Counted from the first letter of the stretch, positions 8,893 through 19,814 are shown. The stretch: DNA of 64,000 bases from Locusta migratoria (GCA_026315105.1 CM048744.1:837072094-837136093); one strand, 5' to 3'. Notes: generated by a model not told the origin, from the letters alone. Numbers and translations: made by a program.

Positions 8893-10623
8893 TTGCGTGC
8901 CTCAACAATACAGATAGCTGTACATAAGTTAAAAAGGGAAATGGATAGGTTGAAGTTAGATATAGTGGGGATTAGTGAAGTACGGTGGCAGGATGAACAG
9001 GATTTCTGGTCAGGTGAGTACAGGATTATTAATACAAAATCAATTGGGGGTATCACAGGAGTAGGATTGATAATGAATAAGAAAATAGGAATGCGGGTAA
9101 ACTACTATGACCATCACAGTGATCGCATTATCATTGTCAAGATAGATACGAAGCCAACACCGACGACAGTAGTACAGGTTTATATGCCAACTAGCTCTGC
9201 CGATGATGAGGAAATCGAAGAAATATATGAGGAGCTAAAGGAAATTATTCAGACATTTAAGGGAGAGGAAAACTTAATTGTTATGGGAGACTGGAATTCG
9301 GTAGTAGGACAAGGAAGGGAAGGGAAGATATTAGGTGAATATGGTCTGGGCAAAAGGAATGAAAGAGGAAGCCGCCTGGTAGAATTTTGCACGGAACATA
9401 ATTTAGTTATAACAAACACCTGGTTCAAGAATCACAAAAGAAGGTTGTATACGTGGAAGAGACCCGGAGACACCGGGAGATACCAGATAGATTTTATAAT
9501 GGTAAGACATAGATTTCGGAACCAGGTTTTAAACTGTAAGACATACCCAGGGGCAGATATAGACTCTGACCATAACTTGTTGGTTATGAACTGTAGGTTG
9601 AAACTGAAGAAACTACAAAAAGGTAGGAAAATAAGGAGATGGGACCTGGATAAATTGAAGGAACCTGAGGTTCTTAAGAATTTCACAGGGAGCTTTAGGC
9701 AACAATTGACAGAAACAAGGGAAAATAAAACAGTAGAGGAGGAATGGGTAAAATTGAGAGATGAAATAGTGAAAGTAGCTGAGGACAAAATAGGTAGGAA
9801 GGCAAGACCTACAAAAAGTCCTTGGATATCACAGGAGATACTAAATTTAATCGATGAAAGGAGAAAATATAAAAATGCAGTAAATGAAACAGGCAAAATG
9901 GAGTACAGACGAGTAAGAAATGAGATTGATAGGAAGTGCAAAATGGCTAAGCAGGAGTGGCTAGAAGGCAAATGCAAGGATGTAGAAGAATGTATAACTA
10001 GGGGAAAAATAGATACAGCCTACAGGAAAATAAAAGAAACATTTGGAGATAAGAAAAACAGCTCTATGAATATCAAGGACACGGATGGAAAACCAGTTCT
10101 CAGCAAAGAAGGGAAATCTGAAAGGTGGAAAGAGTATATAGAGGGGCTCTACAAAGGAAATGAACTTCGAGGCAATATTGTAGGAAGGGAAGAGGATGTA
10201 GATGAAGATGAAATAGGAGATACTGTACTGAGAGAAGAATTTGACAGAGCCCTGAAAGACCTAAGTCGAAACAAGGCCCCTGGAGTAGATGATATTCCCT
10301 CAGAGCTACAGAAGTCTCTGGGAGAACCAGCCATGACAAACCTGTTTCACCTGGTGTGTAAGATGTATGAGACAGGCGAAGTACCCTCAGACTTTAAGAA
10401 AAATGTAATAATCCCCATTCCAAAGAAAGCAGGTGCAGAAAGGTGTGAAAACTACAGAACCATCAGTTTAATAAGTCATGGTTGCAAAAATATTAACACG
10501 AATGATATACAGAAGGATGGAAAAACTGGTAGAAGCCGACCTCGGGGAAGATCAGTTTGGGTTCAGGAGAAATGTAGGAACTCGGGAGGCAATACTCACT
10601 TAACGTCTTATCCTAGAAGATAG
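8893..10623 (+). pseudogene. RTE-type LINE ORF: endonuclease and start of RT
   Basis: A 576-codon frame without an ATG at its start (the first codon is TTG), so the true start is lost. The endonuclease spans about residues 14-240: SEVRW with the metal-binding Glu at 29, GDWN at 132-135, QID at 198-200 and the catalytic SDH at 225-227. A charged linker (about 245-440) precedes the RT, seen from NKAPGVDDIPSELQ to IIPIPKKAGAERCENYRTIS. After the A-run at 10486-10490 the frame is wrong, and the last 45 or so residues are not LINE protein; the real reading continues in another frame to a TAA at 10601. Confidence 0.88.
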
Positions 10624-11239
10624 ATTAAGAAAAGGCAAACCTACCTTTTTAGCTTTTGTAGATTTGGAGAAGGCTTTTGACATCTTTGATTGGAATAAAC
10701 TCTTTCAAGTTCTGAAGCAAGCAGGAGTAAAATATAGGGAGCGTAAGGTTATTTACAACTTGTACAAAAACCAGACAGCGGTTGTCAGAGTTGAAGGGCA
10801 TGAAAGGGATGCAGTGGTTGGGAAGGGAGTGAGACAGGGTTGTAGCCTTTCTCCAATGTTATTCAATTTGTACATTGAACAAGCTATAAAGGAAAGCAAG
10901 GAGAATTTTGGAGAAGGAATAAAAGTTCAGGGGGAAGAATTAAAAACATTGCGTTTTGCCGACGACATAGTAATTCTGTCAGATACATCAAAGGACCTGG
11001 AAGAGCAGTTGAACGGAATGGACACTGTGCTGAAAGGTGCATATAAGATGAACATTAACAAGAGCAAAACTAGGATAATGGAGTGCAGTGTAAGAAAATC
11101 AGGTGATGTTGAAGGAATTAGATTGGGAAACGAAGCAATAAAGGAGGTAGATGAGTTTTGTTACTTGGGCAGTAAAATAACAAATGATGGTCGCAGTACA
11201 GAAGATATAAAATATAAAATGCAGAGTGGCAATGGGTAG
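10604..11239 (+). pseudogene. RTE-type LINE ORF: RT catalytic part
   Basis: Continuation of the RT after the TAA at 10601. It reads LEDRLRKGKPTFLAFVDLEK (motif with the first catalytic Asp), then QGCSLSPMLFNLYIE, then FADD at 10955-10966 (the catalytic Asp pair), then MNINKSKTRIME and FCYLGSKIT. All three RT Asp positions are present. The frame ends at TAG 11237-11239 because of a shift near 11225. The C-terminal region resumes as RKAFLKRRNLLTSNVDLSL and ends with the CYRRML, GHILRHQG and KNRRGKPRD blocks also found in copies 2 and 3. Confidence 0.88.
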
Positions 11240-11910
11240 AAAAGCGTTTTTGAAAAGGAGAAATTTGTTAACATCGAATGTTGATTTAAGCCTAAGGAAG
11301 TCCTTTCTGAGGGCATTTGTATGGAGTGTTGACTTATATGGGAGAGAGACATGGACGATAAACAGTGCGGACAGGAAGAGGATTGAGGCTTTTTAAATAT
11401 GGTGCTACAGAAGAATGCTGAAGATTGGGTGGGTGGATCGCGTAACTAATGAGGTGGTACTGAACAGAATAGGGGAGAAAAGAAATTGCTGGCTTACCTT
11501 GACTAAAAGATGGGATAGATTGGTGGGACACATTCTTAGACATCAAGGAATTGTGAATTTAGCATTATAGGGAAGTGTGTGGGGCAAAAATCGCAGAGGA
11601 AAACCAAGAGATGGCTACAATAAGCAGATTCAGACAGATGTAGGTTGCCGTTCTTATGTGGAGCTCAGGATAGGGTATTGTGAAGAGCTGCATGAAACCA
11701 GTCTCCGGACTGAAGACCACAACAACAAGAAGTTTGTCATAAAGTTGGTATTTGTCATAAAATATTTTTGTCTTTTGATTTGTATACGTAATAATTTTCG
11801 TTGCATTTTTAATTATCATTTTCGGTGCATTATAGTTTTTTAAGCTGTATATTGTAAACTTTATTAAATAGAATAAGAAATCATTCTGTGTGTATAAAAT
11901 TTCATAGTGT

Positions 11911-12112
11911 TCAAAAATGTTCAAATGTTTGTAGAACTTATGGGACTCAACTACGGGGTCATCAGTCCCTAAGCTTACAAACTACTTTTGAACTACCTAA
12001 GACTAAGGACGGCACAAATATCCATGCCCGAGGGGGGATTCGAACCTCCGACCGCAGTGGCCGTGCAGACCGTGACTGGAGCCCCTCAGTCCCCTCGGCC
12101 ACCGCGGCCGGC
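11911..12112 (-). mobile_element. SINE type A, full length
   Basis: Complete head, B box and tail. An 11-bp target duplication TTTCATAGTGT lies at 11900-11910 and 12113-12123. The B-box region has one change (GAACCTCC on the plus strand) from the usual GAACCCCC. It lies about 180 bp beyond the end of the RTE copy. Confidence 0.93.
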
Positions 12113-12278
12113 TTTCATAGTGTAAAATACCACGTGAATTAGTATCTAGATGACAGGTCATTGTAAATGACAATAAATAAATAAATAAATTTTCATTCAT
12201 GTCATGCATTGCGTCTGTTTCATTTTTTTTGATGCAGTGATAAAGTTAATTGTGTTCTGTTTTTGTATCTCTCTCTTG

Positions 12279-12279
<1 letters not shown>

Positions 12280-12338
<59 letters not shown>
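12280..12338. repeat. (AC)n microsatellite
   Basis: A perfect AC run of about 59 bases. It does not lie in a recognisable SINE, unlike those at 14.4 and 32.7 kb. Confidence 0.98.
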
Positions 12339-12339
<1 letters not shown>

Positions 12340-12845
12340 CGTATGATTCTAATAAGAAATTCTTCTGTGAGGTATACGAAGTTTTCAGGCATTTTAAGAG
12401 CTATTAAATTATTCACTGTAAGGGTTATCATGGATTTTCACGGCTCAATACCTCACTCTTCTTGTGGAAACTGAGGCGCCCTACCTTGTCACCAGACATA
12501 TTTATTACCTGCCCTGTTACGAGAGAAATTCAAATACTCCATATATGGCAGTATGAAAGACTTTGCGCTAGTGTGTGCACTGACGATCAAATGTCTGAAT
12601 ATTTCTGACATGTTCGTCGGCAGACCGAAGTACACATTCATGATATGCAGTGTACTTGTTCACAAGGTGTATTAGAGTATGGGTAATAACCACTACTGTG
12701 TTACCTTACACCTTCATATAACAATATCCTCTTCTTTCTGTTCCAGGTGAGTGCACGCGTCTTTGGAAGCGAGAATCAGCGAGTCATCGCCTTACGTACA
12801 AATTTAGGTAAGACTCGTGTCTTGCAATGCTAGATGTTATTGAGG
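12339..12845. other. Unassigned spacer
   Basis: No coding or repeat signal recognised. Confidence 0.35.
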
Positions 12846-12863
12846 CAGTAGAGGTCAGCAAAT

Positions 12864-13230
12864 CTATTATCTCTTTGGCCCTTCTCCCGCAAATGCAGGG
12901 TCGGCACTGTATGCCCTTCCTGCCGCCACACCTTGCCCCCCCCCCCTCCCCCAGGAGAAAATCTGTACCCTCAGTGTCTGCGTATAGTGTGAGACGTGTG
13001 TGAAAGTGTAAAATGTTACGAAATGTTTGCGAATCGTGTAACTGAGGCGGAACTTGGGGACCAACCCGGTATTAACCTAGGGGGATGTGGAAAACCGCCT
13101 AAAAACCACATCCAGGCTGGCCGGCACTCCGCCTCCCTTCGTTAATCCGCCAGGCGGTTTCGAATCGGGGCTAGTACGCCTCCCGGTCCCGGAAAGCGGT
13201 GCGTTAGACCACACGGCTAACCGGGCGGGT
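12864..13230 (-). mobile_element. tRNA-headed SINE, type E, with 18-bp target duplication
   Basis: On the minus strand it begins CCCGCCCGGTTAGCCGTGTG (A box TTAGCCGTGTGGTCTAACG), with the B box region as GGGGCTAGTACG and ATTCGAAACC. It continues through AGGCGGAGTGCC, ATGTGGTTTTTAGGCGG and CACATCCCCC to a tail ending CAAAGAGATAATA. The 18-bp string CAGTAGAGGTCAGCAAAT at 12846-12863 recurs exactly at 13231-13248, fixing the unit at 367 bp. The tail part contains a G-rich run (C on plus, about 12927-12941). This family is unrelated in body to types A and B. Confidence 0.85.
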
Positions 13231-13248
13231 CAGTAGAGGTCAGCAAAT

Positions 13249-13639
13249 GAAATACTTAAATTAGAAACGCGCAGATAACAACATTTAGCGGTTACCACCG
13301 CCTTCTTCTCTCCTATTCCTTGGCTTTGATGACGGAATCCTCGAGGTAGTGAAACCGTTGGCAACCTATGCTGGTCCATGATAGCTTGATCGTTGGTCAC
13401 AACTCAAGGAGCTGAATCAAGTAAGGCGCATCTCAAGCATAGAGAGAGGCGACACACTCTCGTGATTGTCGACTGCGACATGATGGTGCATTGTTTTGTT
13501 GACAGAGACATTGGACTGTACACCGATTGAACAAACGTCATGGACAGTGGCGTTTCCCGCCACAGTCCTCCTGTGTCATCTGCACTAAGTTGTCTATTAG
13601 CGTTTTTTATGGAACAATCATTTACTCGTCGTCCGTCGT
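13249..13639. other. Unassigned spacer
   Basis: No element recognised; short open frames have no domain signal. Confidence 0.35.
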
Positions 13640-14252
13640 GTTTTTTTTGTTTGAGTTTGGCTACCCACTGTGGGATCCTTATCAGGTGGGTTTGACGGCG
13701 AAAGAGTCCAAATAAGGGCAGCTCGTTTTGTATTGTCACGATACAGGGGAGACAGCGTTACGGAAATGATACAGGACCTGGGATGGGAATCACTACAACA
13801 ACGGCGGTTATCGCTGCGGTGTGGGCTACTTACGAAACTCCAATCGCCTCCGAATGTGAAAATATATTGTTAATTCCACTTACATAGGTAGATCATCAAA
13901 GTAATAATATAGTAAGGACAGTTTACAACTCACCGCAAAGACGTGGCGACCAGCTGCGACAGGCACATACAAAAGACACAGACAAACAACACTTTCAGCT
14001 ATCAGCCATGGCCTTCTTCAGAAAATAGAACACTCACGCAATCACACAGGCACACAACAGTCATACAACCATCAACTCCTACTGCCGCACTTTGAATCAC
14101 GCTCCGCGGCGAGTAAATCAGAGCTCGAACGACTCAGGTGTTCTTTCTTCCCGCACGCTATTCGAGAATGGAATGGGAGATAAATAGTATGAAGGTGGTT
14201 CGATGAACCCTCTGCCAAGCACTTACATGTACTTTGCAGATGTAGATGTAGA
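13640..14252 (+). mobile_element. LINE family L2, 3' end (copy b), with an insertion
   Basis: The C-terminal tail of the L2 protein in sense: WDPYQVGL, then after small changes RAARFVLSRYRGDSVTEM and DLGWESLQQRR (13674-13800). The 3' noncoding part ends in GCAGATGTAGATGTAGAT (14237-14252), the same GATGTA tail as copy a. The copy is interrupted at about 13918-14098. Confidence 0.82.
13918..14098 (-). mobile_element. Insert in LINE copy b, PLE 3'-end-like
   Basis: This stretch separates two parts of L2 copy b that are adjacent in other copies. On the minus strand it reads CTGAAGAAGGCCATGGCTGA, then TGTGCCTGTCGCAGCTGG, a style of sequence I associate with PLE 3' ends in orthopterans. No target duplication could be defined. 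Confidence 0.4.
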
Positions 14253-14320
14253 TTTGGAATCCAGCTAAATTTAGCAGCTGCTGAAACTGTCTGGACGTTC
14301 AGTACTTTGGCATTTAATCA

Positions 14321-14421
14321 GATGTTCAAATGTTTGTAACCATAAGGGTCCAAGCTTCTCTGGTCATCGATCTATAGAATTGCAAACTAACAAACTACTT
14401 AAACTAACTTATACTAAGGAC

Positions 14422-14474
<53 letters not shown>

Positions 14475-14575
14475 ATGCGCGTGAGAGGACTCCAACCTCC
14501 GACCCGAGCGGCAGCGCGATCCGTAATGTGGCGCTGCAGATCACTTGGACATTATGGCGCGGCGACATTTAATCA
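14321..14575 (-). mobile_element. SINE type B with expanded (AC)n
   Basis: Type B head and body reversed, diverged, with a 47-base AC run (14423-14469) at the place where other type B copies have GTGTGTGTTGTCC. A target duplication CATTTAATCA lies at 14311-14320 and 14576-14585. Confidence 0.8.
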
Positions 14576-14585
14576 AGGTTTCGTT

Positions 14586-15474
14586 GTTTATACGCGAACT
14601 GTAGTAAGCCTTTAAGTAAGTTCACTGAAATAGTGGCAAGGAAGTCGTTTACTTTTAAAGATTTAATTAACTACTTTGTTATGTCTATATTTATTTGCAA
14701 TAGCGAATTTCACTGTATAAGGTATAGATGTACTATCAAATGGTGACATAACGAAATTTGTGCCGAAGCGGAACTCGAACCAGGGTTTCCCGCGTCTTGC
14801 GAGCGGTCGTCATACCATTTTTTGTTTTTACTTTTTTTTTCGTTTCTTGGATTGGTTGGTTCCTTGCGGACTTGATATCGTGCTTCTTCCTGAGTTCTGG
14901 GCTTATTCATTAGAGAGAGATCATCCAGCCGAACGCGCCGGAACCATTCAGTTGCCCGAACAAGACTCCAGGAGTCACCCAAAGATCACTATTTATGTAA
15001 GAGTCCACTCTGTGTCGACTACGGTAGGTAATGAAGTATGATAGAATAAACGTTGAGAACCGGAATCAGAAATGCTTCCATCATTTCACAACAAAACGCG
15101 AATATGTCCTGCCCAGAGTCAAAGATGTAAAAATGAGACCTAGCTTCTAGATTTTTTAGCAGCTTCAAAAACGAATAATAAAATCTGGACATATTCCCGC
15201 TTTCCTACGAGTTACCCGCAGTTCCCCAGCGCAGTCATATGCCAATAGGAATTCATCTGTAATGGTAAGGTATCTCACTTAAATGGCATCTAGCCTCATA
15301 CTTCACGAGATGAGAAATGCTATGTTGGATGCCTTTACGCCACATGCCGTATTAGACAACATGCTCTTATATATGTGTATTTGTTACTTTACGTATGCGG
15401 CTGTCTATCCCCTTTTACATCTTTGACTGTGTCCAGGACTTATTCGCCTTTTTGTGCTGTGTTTTGAGTTGAAT
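14586..15474. other. Unassigned stretch
   Basis: No element recognised. A 93-codon frame (14760-15041) shows no domain. The piece around 14760-14800 (CGGAACTCGAACCAGGGTTTCC) looks like a reversed B box, so a worn SINE may be present. Confidence 0.3.
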
Positions 15475-15876
15475 GATAATAATTAACCGAAACGCTTCTA
15501 ATTGGTATTATTTATTTGAACACGACGGTCCCGTTTCGGCTTAAACTGCCATTTTCAAGTGATAGTTATGTCTAGATGGCCTGATAGACATAATACATCT
15601 AAGACATCTGTATATTGACTGTCACAATTGGTTGGTACTTTTAATTATGATTTATTATTTTAACAGCCACGATGTCGTATATGTGCCTGTAACTGTCAAA
15701 ATAATAAATCAGAATTAAAAGTACCAACCAATTGTGACGATCAATATACAGATGTCTTATGTCAGTCAGGCCATCTACTCATGACTGTCACCTGTAAATG
15801 GCAGTTTTACCGAAATGAGATCGTCGTGTTGAAATAAATAATATTAACTAGCAGCGTGTTGGTTAATTATTATTAC
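15475..15876. mobile_element. Palindromic (fold-back) element
   Basis: The left arm 15475-15665 is the near reverse complement of 15690-15876 (landmarks: CACAATTGGTTGGTACTTTTAATT and its complement, AATAATAATTAACC and its complement). The loop is about 24 bases. No coding sequence. The CCGAAAC and AAACTGCCATTTTCA stretches resemble PLE ends, so it may be two inverted PLE-type termini rather than a classical MITE. Confidence 0.7.
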
Positions 15877-16011
15877 TTTATATCACTTGCTGACCTTTAC
15901 CACACTGCGAGCCCTATGAAATATAATTTTTTTGAGTTTGGTTATGTTCATATATGCCCTCAGCTTGGCATTTGCTTAGTTAAAGTTGGTGTACAAATTA
16001 TTTTGTCTCGG

Positions 16012-16212
16012 CCGCGGTGGAGTAGCCAAGTGGTCTAAAGCGCCTCGTTGCGGTGCGCGCGGTTGCTCGCAGTGGAGGTTCGAGTCCTCCCTGGGGCATG
16101 GGTGTGTGTGTTGTCCTTAGGTTAGTTTACCTAGGTTTAAGTAGTTTGTAAGCTACGGACTGATGACCACGCAGTTTGCTCCGATAGATTTACAGACATT
16201 TGAACATTTGAT
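16012..16212 (+). mobile_element. SINE type B, full length
   Basis: The type copy for family B: A box TGGAGTAGCCAAGTGGTCTA, B box GAGGTTCGAGTCCTCC, a GGGGCATGGGTGTGTGTGTT segment, a GTAGTTTGTAAGCTACGGAC body and a CATTTGAACATTT tail. The body and tail match type A, but the tRNA head differs. The target duplication is TTTTGTCTCGG / TTTTGCCTCGG (16001-16011 and 16213-16223, one mismatch). The right copy lies in the first bases of the next SINE, so this copy landed at its 5' end. Confidence 0.88.
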
Positions 16213-16495
16213 TTTTGCCTCGGTTGAACAGTGGTAAAGTGTCAGACTACAAATCCAAAGGTCGCGGGTTCGATCCCCGCCAGTTCCTAGGATTTTTATC
16301 TGTCACTTTCCATTTCTTTCACCTCTGGCAGTATTGTTTATGTGAAAAATACCGAGTAGCACCGTGGTTCGGAACCCTTGCTAAACTGTAGTTCCCCCTT
16401 TAACTTGCAGGGTAAGTCAGTTCGAAGGTCGGAGGAAGGCAACAGCATACCACTTCCAAACAGGACCTTGCCTAGTAAAGCACTGTGGTGTTCAA
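16213..16495 (+). mobile_element. tRNA-headed SINE, type D
   Basis: The head reads GGTTGAACAGTGGTAAAG (A box) and GGGTTCGATCCCCGCC (B box), followed by CCTAGGATTTTTATCTGTCA. The body contains GGAGGAAGGCAACAGCATACC and ends near CACTGTGGTGTTC. The head folds loosely like a tRNA, but the anticodon stem does not pair, so it is not a functional tRNA gene. Confidence 0.7.
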
Positions 16496-17059
16496 ACCAA
16501 TTTTCGGATTGTTGACTGCTTTAACTTTATTATTTTCTGATGTTAATTTCTTGTACTGTTTCGTTTTATGAGTATGGATATCTTCTCCTCAATTTGGTCC
16601 TACAAAACGAGGTGTTTATATATATAGTCTGGGAGAAGACTAAAGTAATAGAAGACAGGGACGTTTTTCATTGCTAGAATTCCAAGTGTAAGCGCTTATT
16701 GTATGGCAGGTGGAGTAAAACACTGAAATCACGTTGATGGGGTGGAGCCGCTGCTCTGTCAGTATGAGAGTAGCTCTATGAGGCTGGCAGTGTCCAGCTT
16801 CCAGAGGGAGCGGACGGTGGTAGCAGTGCTGCGTGGATCGCGTCTCACCCTCCCATGGGGCCCATACGAGTATAAAAGATTTATGACACCCTATGACTGC
16901 CAACCGTGCTTCGGCTACCTTAAGCTGCTCTGCTTCCCACATTGATAGCTCATAAACGTGGGATTGGGTAGTTCGCAGACGGGCTTATGTGCAATCTCAA
17001 CGGCGGTTCATCTTCACATGGACCGTGAAAGCAAATGTCGACTCATAACGTGACTAGTT
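16496..17059. other. Unassigned stretch
   Basis: No recognised element or coding sequence; overlapping short open frames on both strands have no domain signal. Confidence 0.35.
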
Positions 17060-17345
17060 TGTGACGTCACGACGTGGAATAAGGCACCTGGATCTAGACG
17101 GGCTTGCGCATCCGCCATTTTTATTCCTTTGCTTCAACGCGAGATGGCCACATAGGGCAATCAGTATGCTTTCAGCATGGTGTCTATCATCTTCTAATTG
17201 TTCTGAAAATGCTTTGTTTCTCTGTGCGCCCCGAAAGCCGTGAAGAATTGATAATAAACTGTCGTCATGAGGAATAGACACCAACGAGGACATCAAAACT
17301 ATGCGAAGTGGATTAAATCATTTGTAATTACGAACGATTTCAGCA
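17060..17345 (+). pseudogene. THAP-type zinc-finger relic
   Basis: Reading the plus strand across one frame change gives, at about 17167-17243, SAWCLSSSNCSENALFLCAP, and then from about 17244 EELIINCRHEE, a stop, and TPTRTSKLCEVD. This matches the order of THAP DNA-binding domains (Cys pair, hydrophobic FF/P segment, WIINCRR-like block, PT..S.LC..H). THAP domains occur in P-element transposases and in host factors. The final His is lost, and a stop and frameshift are present. The motif GCGCATCCGCCATTTTT lies just upstream (17106-17122). Confidence 0.45.
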
Positions 17346-17409
17346 CAATGTAAACAGCAGGTTTCAACACTAGTTTTTTAGCGAAGGGTCCGACACAACA
17401 ACGTTTGTT

Positions 17410-19305
17410 ACCGACTTTTATTTATACACTAGCTTATATGCCCCTGCTTCGCAACGGTTGTTGAAGGAGGGCCTGTGTGTATCATGGCTTTTTAGGGTTC
17501 AGGACCTCAGTCAGTAAAAATAGAACCTTGTTGAATCGCTTGTCGATAAGCTCAGTTGTCCTAGCCAAGATGTCAAATGTAAGTAAAAGTGATTGTCCGA
17601 AACGATGTATCTTCATAAACGTTTTGATACAAAAGGTGAAATGTGCCAAAATAAGCAAAGAAATCTCGTTAAGTATTGAATACACAAAGCGAAATCAGTA
17701 ACACTATGTTCAATGTTTGTTGGTATTCGTAGACATAAGATTGCTTAATTCTGTCACAGACGGTCACTTTCTTGTTGTACTACCCCATGCTCATTATGCA
17801 GCAGCGGTGTTCATTCGTTCTTTGGTGCATTACAGAGCCTCTATTGTTTGTGTACTGTACTACACAATCCATTCTTCAAGCATAACCTACATCTAAAACA
17901 ATTTCCCTGATTCCACTTTTATGAAACGAGCTTGCTCCATGCAAATCCGTGAAGTAGTTTAGGAGATTGCGATGTATGATTTTTTCTGTGATCTGATTTT
18001 GATGAAATGTTGCCCCAATCTTAGCTCAAATTTTACGTCAAAACCGCATGAAAATGTGTCAGTAGTTTTTTTTTCAATTTTTAATTTTATTTTTTATACG
18101 TTTGCGAAACCTGTTAGAAATAGGCATATCTTCATGAATATGATGTAGCTTACATGATACATCAGTTATATTCGCCATTTACAACATTTCATGATCATTC
18201 GTATCTCTGGACAATGAGCTGAGGCATGGAAAGCTGAAATATAATATTAATAAGTATTACCTTAATGAAGTATAAATAACACTGAAAACAATTATTATTC
18301 TTACCGTTGGCTCTCTTTCCGTTATTTGCGCTATTGTCGCTTGAGACTTAAACTTCCATAGCAGTTTACATATACGTCAGACTGTGACATCAGTATGTAA
18401 ATATATGGATTAAACACGGTGAGGATTGTATCATTTCTATATACATTGCGTTGAATCAAATTTTGTAGAACACAGGAACCAAGAAAACTATTTTCAGAAA
18501 TATGGGAAATTTGAAAAGTCAAAGAGTAAGTAGTATTTTCAAATGGTAATAATCCGATCGCTGCCCCGAACTTCATACGAACACCCGCGGCGCTATCTAT
18601 TAGTTCTTTGCTACATTACGCCGTTCTTTCAAAGCATGAAATACATCTAAAACTTCAAATTACGATATCTTTTACATTCTTGATCTGATTTTGATGAAAT
18701 GAAGCCTATATGTTGTCACAGGATATTCTCTGTGATACCCCCTGAACGTTCATTTAGTACTTTTGGAGATTACTCTCTACAAACAGACATATGCGATTTC
18801 TTTCAGAGAAATGTTTAAATTGTGATATCTTACTTTTTCCGATCCGATTTAGTGAAATGAAGCGTTTCTGTAACCGCAAGATGCCCTCATTTTTCCTGTG
18901 AAAACCCCCTGAAATTCGTCTATTGGTTTTGGAGATGCAAGAGAAAGATAAACATGACGATTGTCGATCAAAAACGTTAAATTGTGATGTTCTTCCTTCC
19001 GTTATCCGATTTTTATGAAACTAAGTCTATATGTTGTCCCTAGGTACGCTGAAGTTACCTGTGAAAACCCCATGCGAATTCGTGAAGTAGTTTTGTAGAA
19101 GTGGTTTCTAATAGATGAACAGACAGACACGTTGGTCTACGATAACACTTCGTGATTCTCTGTTGAAGAAATCATGCCTAGTTCCTGAATCAATCTTCGC
19201 TCATGTTTCCTGTGAAAACCGCATGAAAATTCGTCCAGTAGTTTTGAAGATTGAAATGAACAGCGACAGGCCTACATTTACAGATTTATTATTAGTATAG
19301 ATATG
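17410..19305 (+). repeat. Degenerate repeat block ending TTATTAGTATAGAT
   Basis: It starts near ACACTAGCTTATATGCCCCTGCTTCGC (17425-17451) and ends at TTTATTATTAGTATAGAT (about 19286-19303), the start and end phrases of a common arthropod repeat. Inside, about 160-bp units recur around 18660, 18815 and 18980. Each has TGATATCTT or GATGTTCTT, GATTT..TGAAA, CCTGTGAAAACCCC and TTCGT..AGT..TTTTG..GA. An earlier worn unit lies near 17930-18090. There is no coding sequence. I do not know the autonomous partner. Confidence 0.5.
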
Positions 19306-19814
19306 TTGTACAATTGTAAAATTTTGCAGGAATATATTGATTTGTATAAGTATGTCGGAAAAACTGTTGCGAATATGGTTAGTAGTAAAGAAGTAATAGA
19401 TTAAAACGTGATGGTTTTTCATGAACGTTACTCTTTACCTCCTCATATTTCATGAACTACGTGTCGTACTATGATACAATTTCGAACGTACGTTCAGCTT
19501 TAAGTGTGTACTCTGCCTGTAAAATTTCCTGCGAGTACAATTGGTAATGTAGAAATTATAAATTGTAACGTTATACCGAATGACTTAGTTTTGCTCCATA
19601 ACAGCGGAAAAGTAGTAAGCAAGAAACTTTTTTCCTTTCATTATTTTGGTTTCCTTTCATTGGTTGTATGCGAGAAAAAGGTTAACAAAGGTTTGGAATG
19701 ATGTTTAAAGTTTGTTGCAACTCGCCAAGGACTGTCTTCTCATACAGTGTACATTATTTATGAAGTCTCGTCGCATTATCTAGCAGTTTTTTGCGATTCC
19801 TATTGTTCATGACG
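19306..19814. other. Unassigned spacer
   Basis: AT-rich. Nothing recognised except short phrases (CATGAACTACGTGTCGTA) that anticipate the following repeat. Confidence 0.3.

Larger units (their letters stand above)
8871..11732 (+). mobile_element. RTE-type LINE, near-complete coding part (copy 1)
   Basis: The longest LINE copy in the window. It has an apurinic-type endonuclease, an RT and a C-terminal region on the plus strand, and ends at 11718-11732 in GACCACAACAACAAG, a short AAC-type tail. The 5' side is truncated or fused: 8871-8918 (GAGGTGGGGTGGCTTGCGTGCC) looks like part of another repeat. Lesions relative to the sister copies at 38.9 and 51.9 kb: one extra A in the run 10486-10490, TAA at 10601-10603, a frame change near 11225, TAA near 11394 and TAG near 11568. 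The protein would cut target DNA and reverse-transcribe its own RNA; this copy cannot. Confidence 0.9.

Noticed and set aside
9432..9977. 181-codon minus-strand frame
   Set aside because: It is the antisense shadow of the RTE endonuclease-linker frame, which has the conserved residues.
12246..12431. Open frames through AC or TG runs (also at 27.5-27.8, 32.4-32.8 and 45.2-45.7 kb)
   Set aside because: They are open only because dinucleotide repeats lack stops; CV or TH repeats are not a protein family.
16213..16290. Possible tRNA gene with an intact B box
   Set aside because: The anticodon and acceptor stems do not pair and the sequence continues into a SINE body; called a SINE head.
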